From Staphylococcus epidermidis (GTDB taxonomy: Bacteria > Bacillota > Bacilli > Staphylococcales > Staphylococcaceae): a stretch of 64,000 bases of DNA. The position numbers and the translations under genes were made by a program. Every line of letters starts with the position of its first letter. Within the stretch, counting starts at the first letter, position 1. The DNA lies in NCBI RefSeq assembly GCF_006742205.1, contig NZ_AP019721.1, positions 62,001 to 126,000 of the forward strand, given 5' to 3'. The notes below the pieces were generated by a model that was given only the letters and a program-made list of their open reading frames with translations, searched no databases and was not told the DNA's origin. This document shows positions 18,453 through 26,955 of this stretch, in pieces.

Positions 18453-18738
18453 TTATTTTTCTTCTTCAATTTCATCAATCATTTGATGATTGATTTCTTG
18501 TTCTTCACTTTCTGTTAAATCAAAAATTTCACTCGCTAAATACTCTTTTTTATTCCAAGTATAAAAAATTTGATAAATATATTCGGTCGGATCAACTTCT
18601 TTTAAGTAATCTAATTCTCCATTTTTTAATTTCTTTCTTGCGTCTTTAAATAGTCCAAAATAAACAAGAACTTGTTTTCCTTTTAACGCTTTATAAAATG
18701 CATCGAACACTTTTTGATTAATTAAATAGTCGTTATCC
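18453..18738 (-). pseudogene. C-terminal fragment of an unrecognised gene cut by IS431
   Basis: About 95 codons remain (DNDYLINQKVFDAFYKALKG to an acidic end MIDEIEEEK). The frame runs into the left end of IS431 copy 2 at 18739, so codons upstream are IS-derived. It contains KKLKNGELDYLKEVDPTEYI and looks like a plasmid-borne accessory protein, but I cannot name the family. The insertion destroyed its 5' part. Confidence 0.6.
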
Positions 18739-19528
18739 GGTTCTGTTGCAAAGTTGAATTTATAGTATAATTTTAACAAAAAGGAGTCTTCTGTATGAAC
18801 TATTTCAGATATAAACAATTTAACAAGGATGTTATCACTGTAGACGTTAGCTACTATCTAAGATATGCATTGAGTTATCGTGATATATCTGAAATATTAA
18901 GGGAACGTGGTGTAAACGTTCATCATTTAACGGTCTACCGTTGGGTTCAAGAATATGCCCCAATTTTATATCAAATTTGGAAGAAAAAGTATCAAAAAGC
19001 TTATTACAAATGGCATATTGATGAGACGTACATCAAAATAAAAGGAAAATGGAGCTATTTATATCGTGCCATTGATGCAGAGGGACATACATTAGATATT
19101 TGGTTGCGTAAGCAACGAGATAATCATTCAGCATATGCGTTTATCAAACGTCTCATTAAACAATTTGGTAAACCTCAAAAGGTAGTTACAGATCAGGCAC
19201 CTTCAACGAAGGTAGCAATGGCTAAAGTAATTAAAGTTTTTAAACTTAAACCTGACTGTCATTGTACATCGAAATATCTGAATAACCTCATTGAGCAAGA
19301 TCACCGTCATATTAAAGTAAGAAAGACAAGATATCAAAGTATCAATACGGCAAAGAATACTTTAAAAGGTATTGAATGTATTTATGCTCTATATAAAAAG
19401 AACCGCAGGTCTCTTCAGATCTACGGATTTTCGTCATGCCACGAAATTAGCATCATGCTAGCAAGTTAAGCGAACACTGACATGATAAATTAGTGGTTAG
19501 CTATATTTTTTTACTTTGCAACAGAACC
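18739..19528 (+). mobile_element. IS431/IS257 (IS6 family), copy 2
   Basis: The element is 790 bp with the same inverted ends as copy 1 but in opposite orientation. The flanks (CGTTATCC and TTATTACT) do not form an 8-bp duplication. It truncates a plasmid-like gene on its left and abuts SCC-like DNA on its right. Confidence 0.95.
18795..19469 (+). CDS. tnp: IS431/IS257 transposase
   Basis: This 224-aa transposase is nearly identical to copy 1, with substitutions such as VDVSYYLRYA for VAVGYYLRYA and HIDETYIKIKG for RIDETYIKIKG. The DDE residues are intact. The start has GGAG-like context in AAAAAGGAGTC. Confidence 0.96.
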   Translation: MNYFRYKQFNKDVITVDVSYYLRYALSYRDISEILRERGVNVHHLTVYRWVQEYAPILYQIWKKKYQKAYYKWHIDETYIKIKGKWSYLYRAIDAEGHTLDIWLRKQRDNHSAYAFIKRLIKQFGKPQKVVTDQAPSTKVAMAKVIKVFKLKPDCHCTSKYLNNLIEQDHRHIKVRKTRYQSINTAKNTLKGIECIYALYKKNRRSLQIYGFSSCHEISIMLAS

Positions 19529-19661
19529 TTATTACTTATATAGGTGAGAGTATGATAAGTGAGAATGTACCATTTAAATAAGTTGTTAAATATGAGCATT
19601 AGCGATTATTAAAAAAGTAGAATTATGTTTAGGGAATTTTTAGCAATATCATTGATAAGGG

Positions 19662-19684
19662 GAAGCGTATAATAAGTAAAAATA
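19662..19684 (+). other. SCC attachment-like site 2 (degenerate)
   Basis: GAAGCGTATAATAAGT is one base off the core. The preceding TTTTTAGCAATATCATTGATA matches the bases before site 1. It separates the arc module from the lipoprotein/ABC/copper module. The 360 bases from IS431 to the lipoprotein gene hold nothing else recognisable. Confidence 0.6.
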
Positions 19685-19888
19685 ATTGATGAACCACGCA
19701 GTTATACATAAATATGACTATGTGGTTTTTATACTATATAACCATAACAATTATATACAAAAATAATTTAAAATGAATGGGTGTTTATTGTTTGGTAATA
19801 TAAAAGAGAAATTTGTATTATAACTCAATATTTATATGAAGATACCATGATTTTAGAAAAGAATTCAAAAACAGAGAGATGTGAAAAT

Positions 19889-20662
19889 GTGAAACATTCT
19901 AAAAAGTTACTTTTATGCATCAGTTTTTTATTAATAACGATTTTTATTGGTGGATGTGGATTTATAAATAAAGACGATAGCAAAGAAACGGAAATCAAAA
20001 AAAGTTTTAATAAAAAGTTAAGTATGTATCCTATTAAAAACTTAGAAGATCTATACGATAAAGAGGGGTATCGAGATGAAGAATTTAATAAAAATGACAA
20101 AGGAACATGGGTAATAACTTCTAGTATTAATATTCAACAAAAGGGGGAAGGTTTAAAAACTAGACGAATGGTTTTATTTATGAATCGAAATACAAGAACG
20201 TCCAAAGGTAAGTTCATGATAACTGAAGTAAAAGAAAAAAGTGATATAGGATTTCAGACTCGAAAGAAAGAATATCCAGTCAAATTGATTGATAATAAAT
20301 TCATTCCATCTAAACAAATAAAAGATGAAAAAATAAAAAAAGAAATAGAAAACTTTAAGTTTTTCTCACAATATGGCAATTTTAAAGATTTAAAAGATTA
20401 TAAAGACGGTGAGGTATCTTATAATCCTAATGCGCCTAATTATTCAGCTAAATATCAACTCAGTAATAATGATTATAATGTAAAACAAATAAGAAAAAGA
20501 TATGATATTCCAACCGAACAAGCCCCTAAGTTGTTATTAAAAGGTACAGGTGATTTAAAAGGTTCATCCACAGGTTCTAAAAATATTGAATTTACTTTTG
20601 TAGAGAAAAAAGGAGAAAATATTTATTTTACTGACAGTGTTGAATACACGCCAAGCGAGTAA
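19889..20662 (+). CDS. Staphylococcal tandem-type lipoprotein
   Basis: I place the start at the GTG at 19889, which aligns with the ATG of the paralogue at 44424 (GAAACATTC context, AGAGAGATGTG upstream); a frame from 19847 adds an unlikely leader. The product has about 257 aa. The signal peptide [20 protein letters not shown] ends in lipobox IGGC. The conserved body has [14 protein letters not shown], INRNTRT and [17 protein letters not shown] blocks of the DUF576/Lpl family. Lpl proteins are membrane-anchored surface lipoproteins; several are linked to TLR2 sensing and host-cell invasion. It is the first gene after att-like site 2. Confidence 0.93.
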   Translation: MKHSKKLLLCISFLLITIFIGGCGFINKDDSKETEIKKSFNKKLSMYPIKNLEDLYDKEGYRDEEFNKNDKGTWVITSSINIQQKGEGLKTRRMVLFMNRNTRTSKGKFMITEVKEKSDIGFQTRKKEYPVKLIDNKFIPSKQIKDEKIKKEIENFKFFSQYGNFKDLKDYKDGEVSYNPNAPNYSAKYQLSNNDYNVKQIRKRYDIPTEQAPKLLLKGTGDLKGSSTGSKNIEFTFVEKKGENIYFTDSVEYTPSE

Positions 20663-20696
20663 GAAAAGCTCAAAATATTATCATCCATACTCATAA

Positions 20697-20742
20697 AAAA
20701 TAGAACTGATGAGATTAATACGCTCATGAGTTCTATTTTTTA
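20697..20742 (+). terminator. Terminator after the tandem lipoprotein
   Basis: AAAATAGAACT-TGAG and CTCATGAGTTCTATTTTTT pair around ATTAATACG and end in a T-run. The next 180 bases to the radical SAM stop hold no recognised gene. Confidence 0.8.
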
Positions 20743-20922
20743 TGTCAACAACTTTATTTCCATCATCACCCTAAATATTGCATTTGATATCCGATTCTCG
20801 GAGGGGGGATAATTAATTCCTTATCCATACCATCAATATTTTCATTATAATTTAACTTCTACGACGCCATGTGCACACGTAAGGATGCCATTTCGCACTT
20901 ATTGACGTATACGATTCTTTTT

Positions 20923-21318
20923 TTAAAATGGAATGAATTTTTTTCTGATTAACATACCGTTAGTCATAATCACCAACTTATTCTTAAAGTTAGTTCTTAT
21001 ATAGGAAATAATTTCTAATATATCTTTTCTAATAAAGGGTTCTCCGCCAGTTAGAATAAGCGTATTCGGGTTGACGTCAATAATCTTATCAATTGCATAT
21101 TTAACATCATTTGTACTTAAAATATCTTGTGATAAAGGAGAAGCAGATAGAGCACAATGACTACAAGAAAGATTGCATTTATTTGTAAGAGTAAAAGACA
21201 CACTTAAATTATTTTCTTTATAAGTTTTTTCTTCATCTACGTAGTATCGTATTTCAAGCAATTCGTTAAAAAGCCGCTTTAAGTTATCTATCACATTACT
21301 TACATATTTATACTTCAT
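20923..21318 (-). pseudogene. Truncated radical SAM enzyme, probable peptide maturase
   Basis: This frame has 131 codons. Residues 38-60 carry the radical SAM cluster motif CNLSCSHC (CX3CX2C) preceded by SVSFTLTNK, and LILTGGEPFIRKDIL supplies the SAM-binding GGEP. The frame ends at MLIRKKFIPF, about a third of the way through a usual 350-450-aa peptide-modifying enzyme; no SPASM cysteines follow. It has TTGGAGA before its start and follows the 45-aa gene by 12 bases. The enzyme is almost certainly inactive unless the short form has another role. The divergent ABC and two-component genes suggest a ribosomally made peptide locus. Confidence 0.75.
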
Positions 21319-21330
21319 AAAATCTCCAAT

Positions 21331-21468
21331 TTAATTAGATTCAACCAATTTGTTTAAAACTTCAAAATATTTTCTACTTGTTCTTACCCATTGTCCATTG
21401 TTTAAGTTGACTAGTAAAACTTTATTTTTAAAGTAAACTTCATGTACATTTGTATTTTTGATATACAT
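21331..21468 (-). CDS. 45-aa RRE/PqqD-like or precursor-like small protein
   Basis: The start ATG at 21468 has GAGGTG upstream. The protein starts MYIKNTNVHEVYFKNKVLLV and continues with N-L-N-N-G-Q-W, then ends in a helix (EVLNKLVESN). The pattern of two strands, an NxxxG turn, then a helix resembles the first half of a PqqD-type peptide-recognition element, which guides radical SAM enzymes to their peptide. A precursor peptide is the alternative. It is co-oriented with, and 12 bases before, the truncated radical SAM gene. Confidence 0.6.
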   Translation of the reverse strand: MYIKNTNVHEVYFKNKVLLVNLNNGQWVRTSRKYFEVLNKLVESN

Positions 21469-21480
21469 CTAATCACCTCG

Positions 21481-21609
21481 ATATCAAGTTATCATTACTT
21501 TATCAATTTTCTATCAATTTAATTAATATTGACCAAACCTTCATAATTGTATACTTTGTGAATTTCCTAAAATTGATATATTATTGATTTCTTTTTGATA
21601 TGTTGATAT
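21481..21609. promoter_or_regulatory. Divergent control region with 40-bp inverted repeat of ATCA boxes
   Basis: The arms 21481-21520 and 21570-21609 are inverted copies. Each has four ATCA(A) boxes, with starts 8, 11 and 11 bases apart. Between them lies a promoter for the ABC operon (TTGACC 21529-21534; TATACT 21550-21555 with a 15-base gap or TACTTT with 17). The left arm touches the Shine-Dalgarno of the minus-strand unit and the right arm that of the ABC gene. Eleven-base phasing is typical for OmpR/BceR-type response regulators, and one is encoded downstream. Confidence 0.75.
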
Positions 21610-21628
21610 AAAAGGAGGCTAATTTTGG

Positions 21629-22534
21629 ATGAATAAAATAGTTATCAAAGGTTTGAGTAAATCATATGATGGAAAGAAAGATGCGCTTAATTCATTGGAT
21701 TTAGTAATTCCCAATGGTATGTTTGGTATTTTAGGAAGAAATGGATCTGGTAAATCTACATTAATGAATATTATTGCAACAATTCTTCAACCAAGTAAGG
21801 GAACAGTAACAATTAATGGTATTGAAATTAAGAATTCACAAAAGATTAGACAAATGATTGGTTACTTACCTCAAGATTTTGATTTTTATCCTAATATGAA
21901 AGTCTCGGAAGTTTTATACTATTTAGGTTTTTTATCTAAAATAAATCAAACGGATTTCGATAAATATGTAGATTTAATTCTTCGTAAGGTTAATCTAATT
22001 GATTATAAAAATAAAAAGGTTAAAAGTTTATCTGGTGGAATGAAAAAAAGATTAGGTATAGCGCAAGCCATTTTACATGACCCCAAAGTAATTATTGTCG
22101 ATGAACCAACGGCGGGATTAGATCCAGAAGAAAGAGTAAGGATACGCAATTTACTATCTGATTTAGCTGAAAACAAAATTGTGATTATATCAACTCACAT
22201 TGTGAGCGACATTGAATCAACTTGTAATAGGATTGCTATTCTAGATAAAGGAAGTCTTGTATATAAAGGTGACATACCATCGTTGATACAACAAAGTGAT
22301 GATCATATTTATGAAATCAATCTATCCCCATCGGAGTTGGAATCATTCAGAGAAAATGACTTATTTATTACTAAAACTCAAGAAATTGAAAATAAATTAA
22401 AAGTTAGGTTTATTTCTGAAACAAAAGTTGCAAACGCTAAAAAAGTTAAAGCTGATTTTGAAGATGCTTATATGTATTTTTTAAAGAAACAACAAGGAGG
22501 TTTGAATCATGCGTCTATTTATAATGGAATTTAA
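21629..22534 (+). CDS. ABC transporter ATPase, LanF/BcrA-like
   Basis: This 301-aa nucleotide-binding protein has Walker A LGRNGSGKST, a Q-loop region (GYLPQDFDFYPNM), signature LSGGMKKRLGIAQA, Walker B VIIVDEPTAGLDPEE and the switch histidine in ISTHIVSD. A C-terminal extension of about 90 residues is typical of peptide-immunity and bacitracin-type exporters. AAAGGAGG precedes the start. It overlaps the next gene by 26 bases, so the operon is tightly coupled. It probably powers export of, or protection from, a membrane-active peptide. Confidence 0.9.
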   Translation: MNKIVIKGLSKSYDGKKDALNSLDLVIPNGMFGILGRNGSGKSTLMNIIATILQPSKGTVTINGIEIKNSQKIRQMIGYLPQDFDFYPNMKVSEVLYYLGFLSKINQTDFDKYVDLILRKVNLIDYKNKKVKSLSGGMKKRLGIAQAILHDPKVIIVDEPTAGLDPEERVRIRNLLSDLAENKIVIISTHIVSDIESTCNRIAILDKGSLVYKGDIPSLIQQSDDHIYEINLSPSELESFRENDLFITKTQEIENKLKVRFISETKVANAKKVKADFEDAYMYFLKKQQGGLNHASIYNGI

Positions 22535-23630
22535 ACATTTAATGTTTAGTAAGACATTTCTATTTTATTGTTTATTGATTATTATATTCACGGTATTGAA
22601 TTGTCAACAAGTCCTCAAACATCCTATTAATTCAGATGTATATCAACCTCAAAATATGACTATGTATTCTACTGATAAAAACATAATAATGTCAAATGAA
22701 ATTAAAGAATTAAAGAACGAAGTACATCAAAATAACTTTAAAACGTATCAATTTGGATTTTTAAAGCAAAAAAAGTTAAATGACCAACAAATTTCTAAAA
22801 TAAAGAAACTAATATCAAAAATGGAAAAAACGAATAATTTTCATCAGTTTAAAAATTATTCTAATAGCGTATCACATGTTGTTGGATGGGGATCTCAATA
22901 TTCTAAAAATAATATCTCATTATTTGGAATTAAGAATATGAGTAAGAGCAAGTATGTTAAAGAGAAGAATATTATAAAAAATAAAGAGTACTATTATGGA
23001 GCATATAGTAGATATTTTTCAGATATTATGGGGGTAGTGATAGGAATACTTCCATTCTTTTTGGGAGCTCAAATGATTCTTCAAGACAAAAAAAGTAATG
23101 CCATTAAAACGATTCATTCTAAATCTATATCATCATACCAATTAATTTCTACACGTGTATTTACTATTCTTGTTTTGGCATATTTACCAGTATTATTAGT
23201 CTCAATATATTTTGTTACTTGTTTATCGATGATACATCAAATATCGATATTTTCTTTATTTATTTTTTATAAAATTTTAATCTTGTGGACATTACCCACT
23301 TTAATATTTACTATCGCGATGGGATTGTTTGTCACAATTATATTGAATTCTTATTTAGGTGTAATGATACAAATAGTAATTTGGTTTATCAATTTAAATA
23401 TAGGTTCTCGTGCCATTGAGGGGTGCTATGGTTCTCTATTGATTCCTAGACATAATACTTTATTTAACGCAGTTTTTTTCTATAATCACTTCAATCAAAT
23501 TTTAGCTAATAGATTTACATACTTTGGCTTAGGTTTACTTTTAATTCTACTTAGTACATATATATTTGACCTGAAAAGAAGAGGGGTAGGTTTTAATGGC
23601 AAAATTTTTACTAATAGATATCAAAACTAA
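22509..23630 (+). CDS. ABC transporter permease (large loop type)
   Basis: This 373-aa membrane protein has one helix at residues 10-30, then a large extracytoplasmic loop (about 35-165, lysine-rich). Five or six helices follow from about 170 on (DIMGVVIGILPFFLGAQMIL). The topology fits ABC-2-type permeases of peptide exporters. AAGGAGG lies 8 bases before its ATG inside the ATPase gene, and its end overlaps the next gene by 35 bases. Confidence 0.85.
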   Translation: MRLFIMEFKHLMFSKTFLFYCLLIIIFTVLNCQQVLKHPINSDVYQPQNMTMYSTDKNIIMSNEIKELKNEVHQNNFKTYQFGFLKQKKLNDQQISKIKKLISKMEKTNNFHQFKNYSNSVSHVVGWGSQYSKNNISLFGIKNMSKSKYVKEKNIIKNKEYYYGAYSRYFSDIMGVVIGILPFFLGAQMILQDKKSNAIKTIHSKSISSYQLISTRVFTILVLAYLPVLLVSIYFVTCLSMIHQISIFSLFIFYKILILWTLPTLIFTIAMGLFVTIILNSYLGVMIQIVIWFINLNIGSRAIEGCYGSLLIPRHNTLFNAVFFYNHFNQILANRFTYFGLGLLLILLSTYIFDLKRRGVGFNGKIFTNRYQN

Positions 23631-24207
23631 TTTAGTCAAACTTTACATGGGAATTTTAATTCTATTATTTGGTGGAATGTTTATTTTTGGTGTATCTAAT
23701 CTTAATCATGAGAGAGTTACACAATACATTGAGTTAATATTTACTATACTAGGCATATTGTTATTTACTGCTATCTATTCTGTAGATCAAAACAAGAAGT
23801 CTAAGTTAACTATTAGTGCAAAGTGTCATGACTACCAATTCGTATTTATGCTTAGATTAGTTATAACAATCATCTATATACTGTTCTTAATTACAATCAA
23901 TTTATTTATATTTTATTTATTTAACTCAAATATCATTGTTTTGAGAGATATGTTTATTGCTTTAACCAGTACTTTATTTATAGGATCAATATGTTTATTA
24001 ACAAGTATTCTTAGTGGTAATACATTAAATGGCTTAATGTTTGGACTTGTATATTTCTTATTCTGCTTAGGATTTAGAAATCTAGGCTTTATGTATTTAT
24101 TCTCAGAAACCTTTAACTTTCCATTTTATATAAAAATATTTCAATTTTTATTAGGAATTGTATTATTAATTCTTAGTTACACTATTATCAAAAAAGTACA
24201 AAATTAA
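23596..24207 (+). CDS. Second ABC transporter permease
   Basis: This 203-aa protein has six predicted helices and little else (MAKFLLIDIKTNLVKLYMGI at the start). It overlaps the larger permease by 35 bases. An ATPase with two unlike permeases recalls LanFEG immunity transporters. No homologous name can be given from sequence alone. Confidence 0.82.
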   Translation: MAKFLLIDIKTNLVKLYMGILILLFGGMFIFGVSNLNHERVTQYIELIFTILGILLFTAIYSVDQNKKSKLTISAKCHDYQFVFMLRLVITIIYILFLITINLFIFYLFNSNIIVLRDMFIALTSTLFIGSICLLTSILSGNTLNGLMFGLVYFLFCLGFRNLGFMYLFSETFNFPFYIKIFQFLLGIVLLILSYTIIKKVQN

Positions 24208-24284
24208 TACGTTTTGGAATCAAGCATTGTCATTTATAATTTCTAGCGTAACATGAATACTATAAAAACAAGCTTAGGTGATTT

Positions 24285-24953
24285 GTGATGTATAACATAA
24301 TGATTGTCGACGATGAAGAAAAAATTGTGTCATTTATAGAAGAAAGTTTATACTTAGAAGGTTTTAACACTATTGTCGCTTATAATGGACGTGACGTTTT
24401 AAAGCAAATCGATGACAAAATTGATTTAATCATTTTAGATATTAAAATGCCGTATATAGATGGGTTTGAAGTTGCTCAATCACTTAAAGAGAGTAATATA
24501 CCTATTATTTTTCTTACTGCTAAAGATAATCTTGATACTAGACTGAAATGTTTCTCGCTTGGTGCAAAGGATTACTTACCTAAGCCTTTCTATATGGAAG
24601 AACTTATAATTCGAATTAAAAATGTACTCAATCAAAGTCATTCTCAAAGTTTGTCTCCCAACATAAAAAAAACTAAAGAATTAATCATTTATTATGATAC
24701 ATATAGAATTGATGTAAATAACATGACGATAGATATTACAAAAAAAGAATTTGAAATTATAAAATTACTATCTTTAAATCCTCAATATTATTTTAGTAAA
24801 GAACAGATATATGATTCGATTAATTTAAATAAGACAGGAAATACTCAAGTTGTGGCTGAACATATACGTAAAATAAGAAAAAAGTTAAGTTGTTATAGTC
24901 GTTTTGAATACATCGATACAAAGTGGGGAGTTGGATATAAATGGCTAGAGTAG
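24285..24953 (+). CDS. OmpR-family response regulator
   Basis: This 222-aa protein has a receiver domain with Asp residues DDEE (positions 8-9), phosphorylation site Asp52 (LIILDIKMPYIDG) and switch residues FLTAKD and KDYLPKPF. The C-terminal winged helix has a TKKEFEIIKLL start and a DTKWGVGYKW end. It is 77 bases after the permeases and overlaps the kinase start by 13 bases. It probably binds the ATCA-box arrays at 21481-21609. Confidence 0.94.
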   Translation: MMYNIMIVDDEEKIVSFIEESLYLEGFNTIVAYNGRDVLKQIDDKIDLIILDIKMPYIDGFEVAQSLKESNIPIIFLTAKDNLDTRLKCFSLGAKDYLPKPFYMEELIIRIKNVLNQSHSQSLSPNIKKTKELIIYYDTYRIDVNNMTIDITKKEFEIIKLLSLNPQYYFSKEQIYDSINLNKTGNTQVVAEHIRKIRKKLSCYSRFEYIDTKWGVGYKWLE

Positions 24954-26032
24954 AAAGTTTAAAAAGAAAAATGACACGTCTTATCATAGCAATTATAGTT
25001 GTCAGTGTTGGATTAGTATTTTTACTACAAATTTTGCTTAATGTATTAGAATTTTCAAATTTTGGAAAGTCTTTATACACTAATTTTTGGAAACAACCGC
25101 ATTACATTTTCTCTTTTACTAGCGCATGTATCAGTATTATGACTCCTTTGTTAATCATTTACGTGTTCACACAGTTTTTTTATAAAAAGTACATTACAAC
25201 TAGTATTAATTATCTTAATGATACGATTCAGGGATTAAAAAATAACCACACTGATGTTGAATATAAGAAAATGAGTATTTCAGAATTTAATAAAGTGATT
25301 CAAGAAGTTGAGCATATACATACTTATCTTGCTAATAGTATTAAAGATCAATTATCTATTCAAAATAATTTTAAAAGAAAACTCGAAATTTTAGAACATG
25401 ATTTAAAAACACCGTTAACTGTCCTTCAAGGTCATATTGAATTATTAAGAAAGATTAATCGTTCTAATCTGTCTCAGGAGGAAATACATTTCAAAATAAA
25501 CAAAGAAGCAGACATTGCGTTACAATCTATTGATAGAATAAATAATCAATTACAAATACATATTAAGAACATCAACCTATTGCCAAACCATTCAGATACA
25601 ATTCATGTTGATAAGGTAATAAAAATCATTAAAGAGAGCTATAATCAACAATACATATTAAAGGAGAGAGAACTGATTATTGATGTTGATCATGATTTCC
25701 CTTATCATACCTTAAGCATTAACAATCAAGTTTTATACCACGTCATCGATAATCTAATTAATAACGCCTTGAAATATGCTGAAAAACAAATATCTATAAA
25801 GTTTGAAGTTATAAACGACCATTTACTAAACTTCACCATAACCAATGATGGTAGAATATTTACTGAAGATGAACTGAATTCTGCCAAAGAATGGGGGACA
25901 AAAGGTAAAGAATCAAATGGGTCTGGTATTGGTCTGTATTTTGCTAATATTGTGCTTCAACAATATAATAGTGAACTTATTTTAGAAAATGAGAATAAGC
26001 ATGCAAAAGTAAGTTTCAATATTCCTGTCTAA
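24941..26032 (+). CDS. Intramembrane-sensing-type histidine kinase
   Basis: This 363-aa kinase has two N-terminal helices (residues about 12-33 and 58-80) joined by only about 25 residues, so it lacks a real external sensor. The phosphorylation site is His in LEHDLKTPLTVLQGH, the N-box is VIDNLINNALKYA, and the G-box is GSGIGLYFANIV. Kinases with such short loops usually sense a cognate ABC transporter in the BceRS style. The ABC genes just upstream fit that role. Confidence 0.9.
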   Translation: MARVESLKRKMTRLIIAIIVVSVGLVFLLQILLNVLEFSNFGKSLYTNFWKQPHYIFSFTSACISIMTPLLIIYVFTQFFYKKYITTSINYLNDTIQGLKNNHTDVEYKKMSISEFNKVIQEVEHIHTYLANSIKDQLSIQNNFKRKLEILEHDLKTPLTVLQGHIELLRKINRSNLSQEEIHFKINKEADIALQSIDRINNQLQIHIKNINLLPNHSDTIHVDKVIKIIKESYNQQYILKERELIIDVDHDFPYHTLSINNQVLYHVIDNLINNALKYAEKQISIKFEVINDHLLNFTITNDGRIFTEDELNSAKEWGTKGKESNGSGIGLYFANIVLQQYNSELILENENKHAKVSFNIPV

Positions 26033-26296
26033 CAAAGTTTATTAATTCTAAAAAATAAAGTTTGTATTTATTGCTAAGATTTAAAAGTATAAACACATCT
26101 GAATCTTATAGACATCTAGAGTTGATATCTTGATTCCTACCACATCACAATTATTATTGTGATTGAATTTGGTATTTTTTAAATTAGCAAAATAATTTTG
26201 AGAATATATAAAGCCATTTAAAGATTATTGAAAACAAAAAGTTAAAGTAATTATTAGTTTTTAATCATTTATTGCTACCCTTGGTTATTAACTACT

Positions 26297-26337
26297 AAAA
26301 GGACTAAGTGACCGTAATGAGTCGCTTAGTCCTTTTT
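26297..26337 (+). terminator. Intrinsic terminator
   Basis: AAAAGGACTAAGTGAC and GTCGCTTAGTCCTTTTT form the stem and T-run. It lies 265 bases after the kinase stop. Confidence 0.8.
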
Positions 26338-26865
26338 ATAATCCTTTTCCCAACTTCTTTAAGCAAGAATATATCCACTAATCGTCCACTGTCTACTCAG
26401 TCTATTTTGTCTATTCTTCAATTGTCCATTCTCCACCGCTCGGTCAAGGCTCAGTGATTGTTGTTCAATTAAGTCGATATAGGTTATTTCTTTCAATTAA
26501 GACTTCTAGGTTTGTACGCAACATGGTTCAGACAGTGAAATGATTATAGCAATTATCATAACAACTACAGCAATATTACGCTTTGTTCCAGGTGATTTTT
26601 TATTATTTGAATTTAAACTCACGTATACCAAACATTTCTCAACAATACTATATCATTTCATTTGGATAAGTAATGATTAATGATATCTTGAAAAAAGTCG
26701 TATCTGTATCACTCTTTAAAAAACACTGAAATAGCTTACTCAAGAATCTCTTCATCTTTGATTGCTTTAAAATATTGATGTCGATAAATTCAAGTTTAAA
26801 AATAAAATTTATTCAAAAAAGGTATTAAAGCTTGCTTAAAAATTGTGAAGTGTTAAAATTATTAT

Positions 26866-26879
26866 TGAAAACGGTTCCA
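26866..26879 (+). promoter_or_regulatory. cre or LacI-type operator upstream of the MFS gene
   Basis: TGAAAACGGTTCCA fits the catabolite-response/LacI-family half-site pattern TGNAANCGNTTNCA. It lies 77 bases upstream of the sugar-type carrier. CcpA control is inferred, not shown. Confidence 0.5.
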
Positions 26880-26955
26880 ACGAATTGTTGTTTGCTATAG
26901 GTAGTTAATCAGTGAATTAATTAACTATATCGAGTAATAAATGGGAGAGATAGAA

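Larger units (their letters stand above)
26033..26955. other. Long intergenic region with decayed gene traces
   Basis: The region holds a hairpin terminator (26297-26337) and a cre/LacI-like site (26866-26879). A minus-strand trace around 26520-26640 would encode a hydrophobic stretch (KRNIAVVVMIIAIIIS). A second minus-strand trace around 26690-26780 is alike in sequence to one at 28440-28560. No intact gene is seen. Confidence 0.5.
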
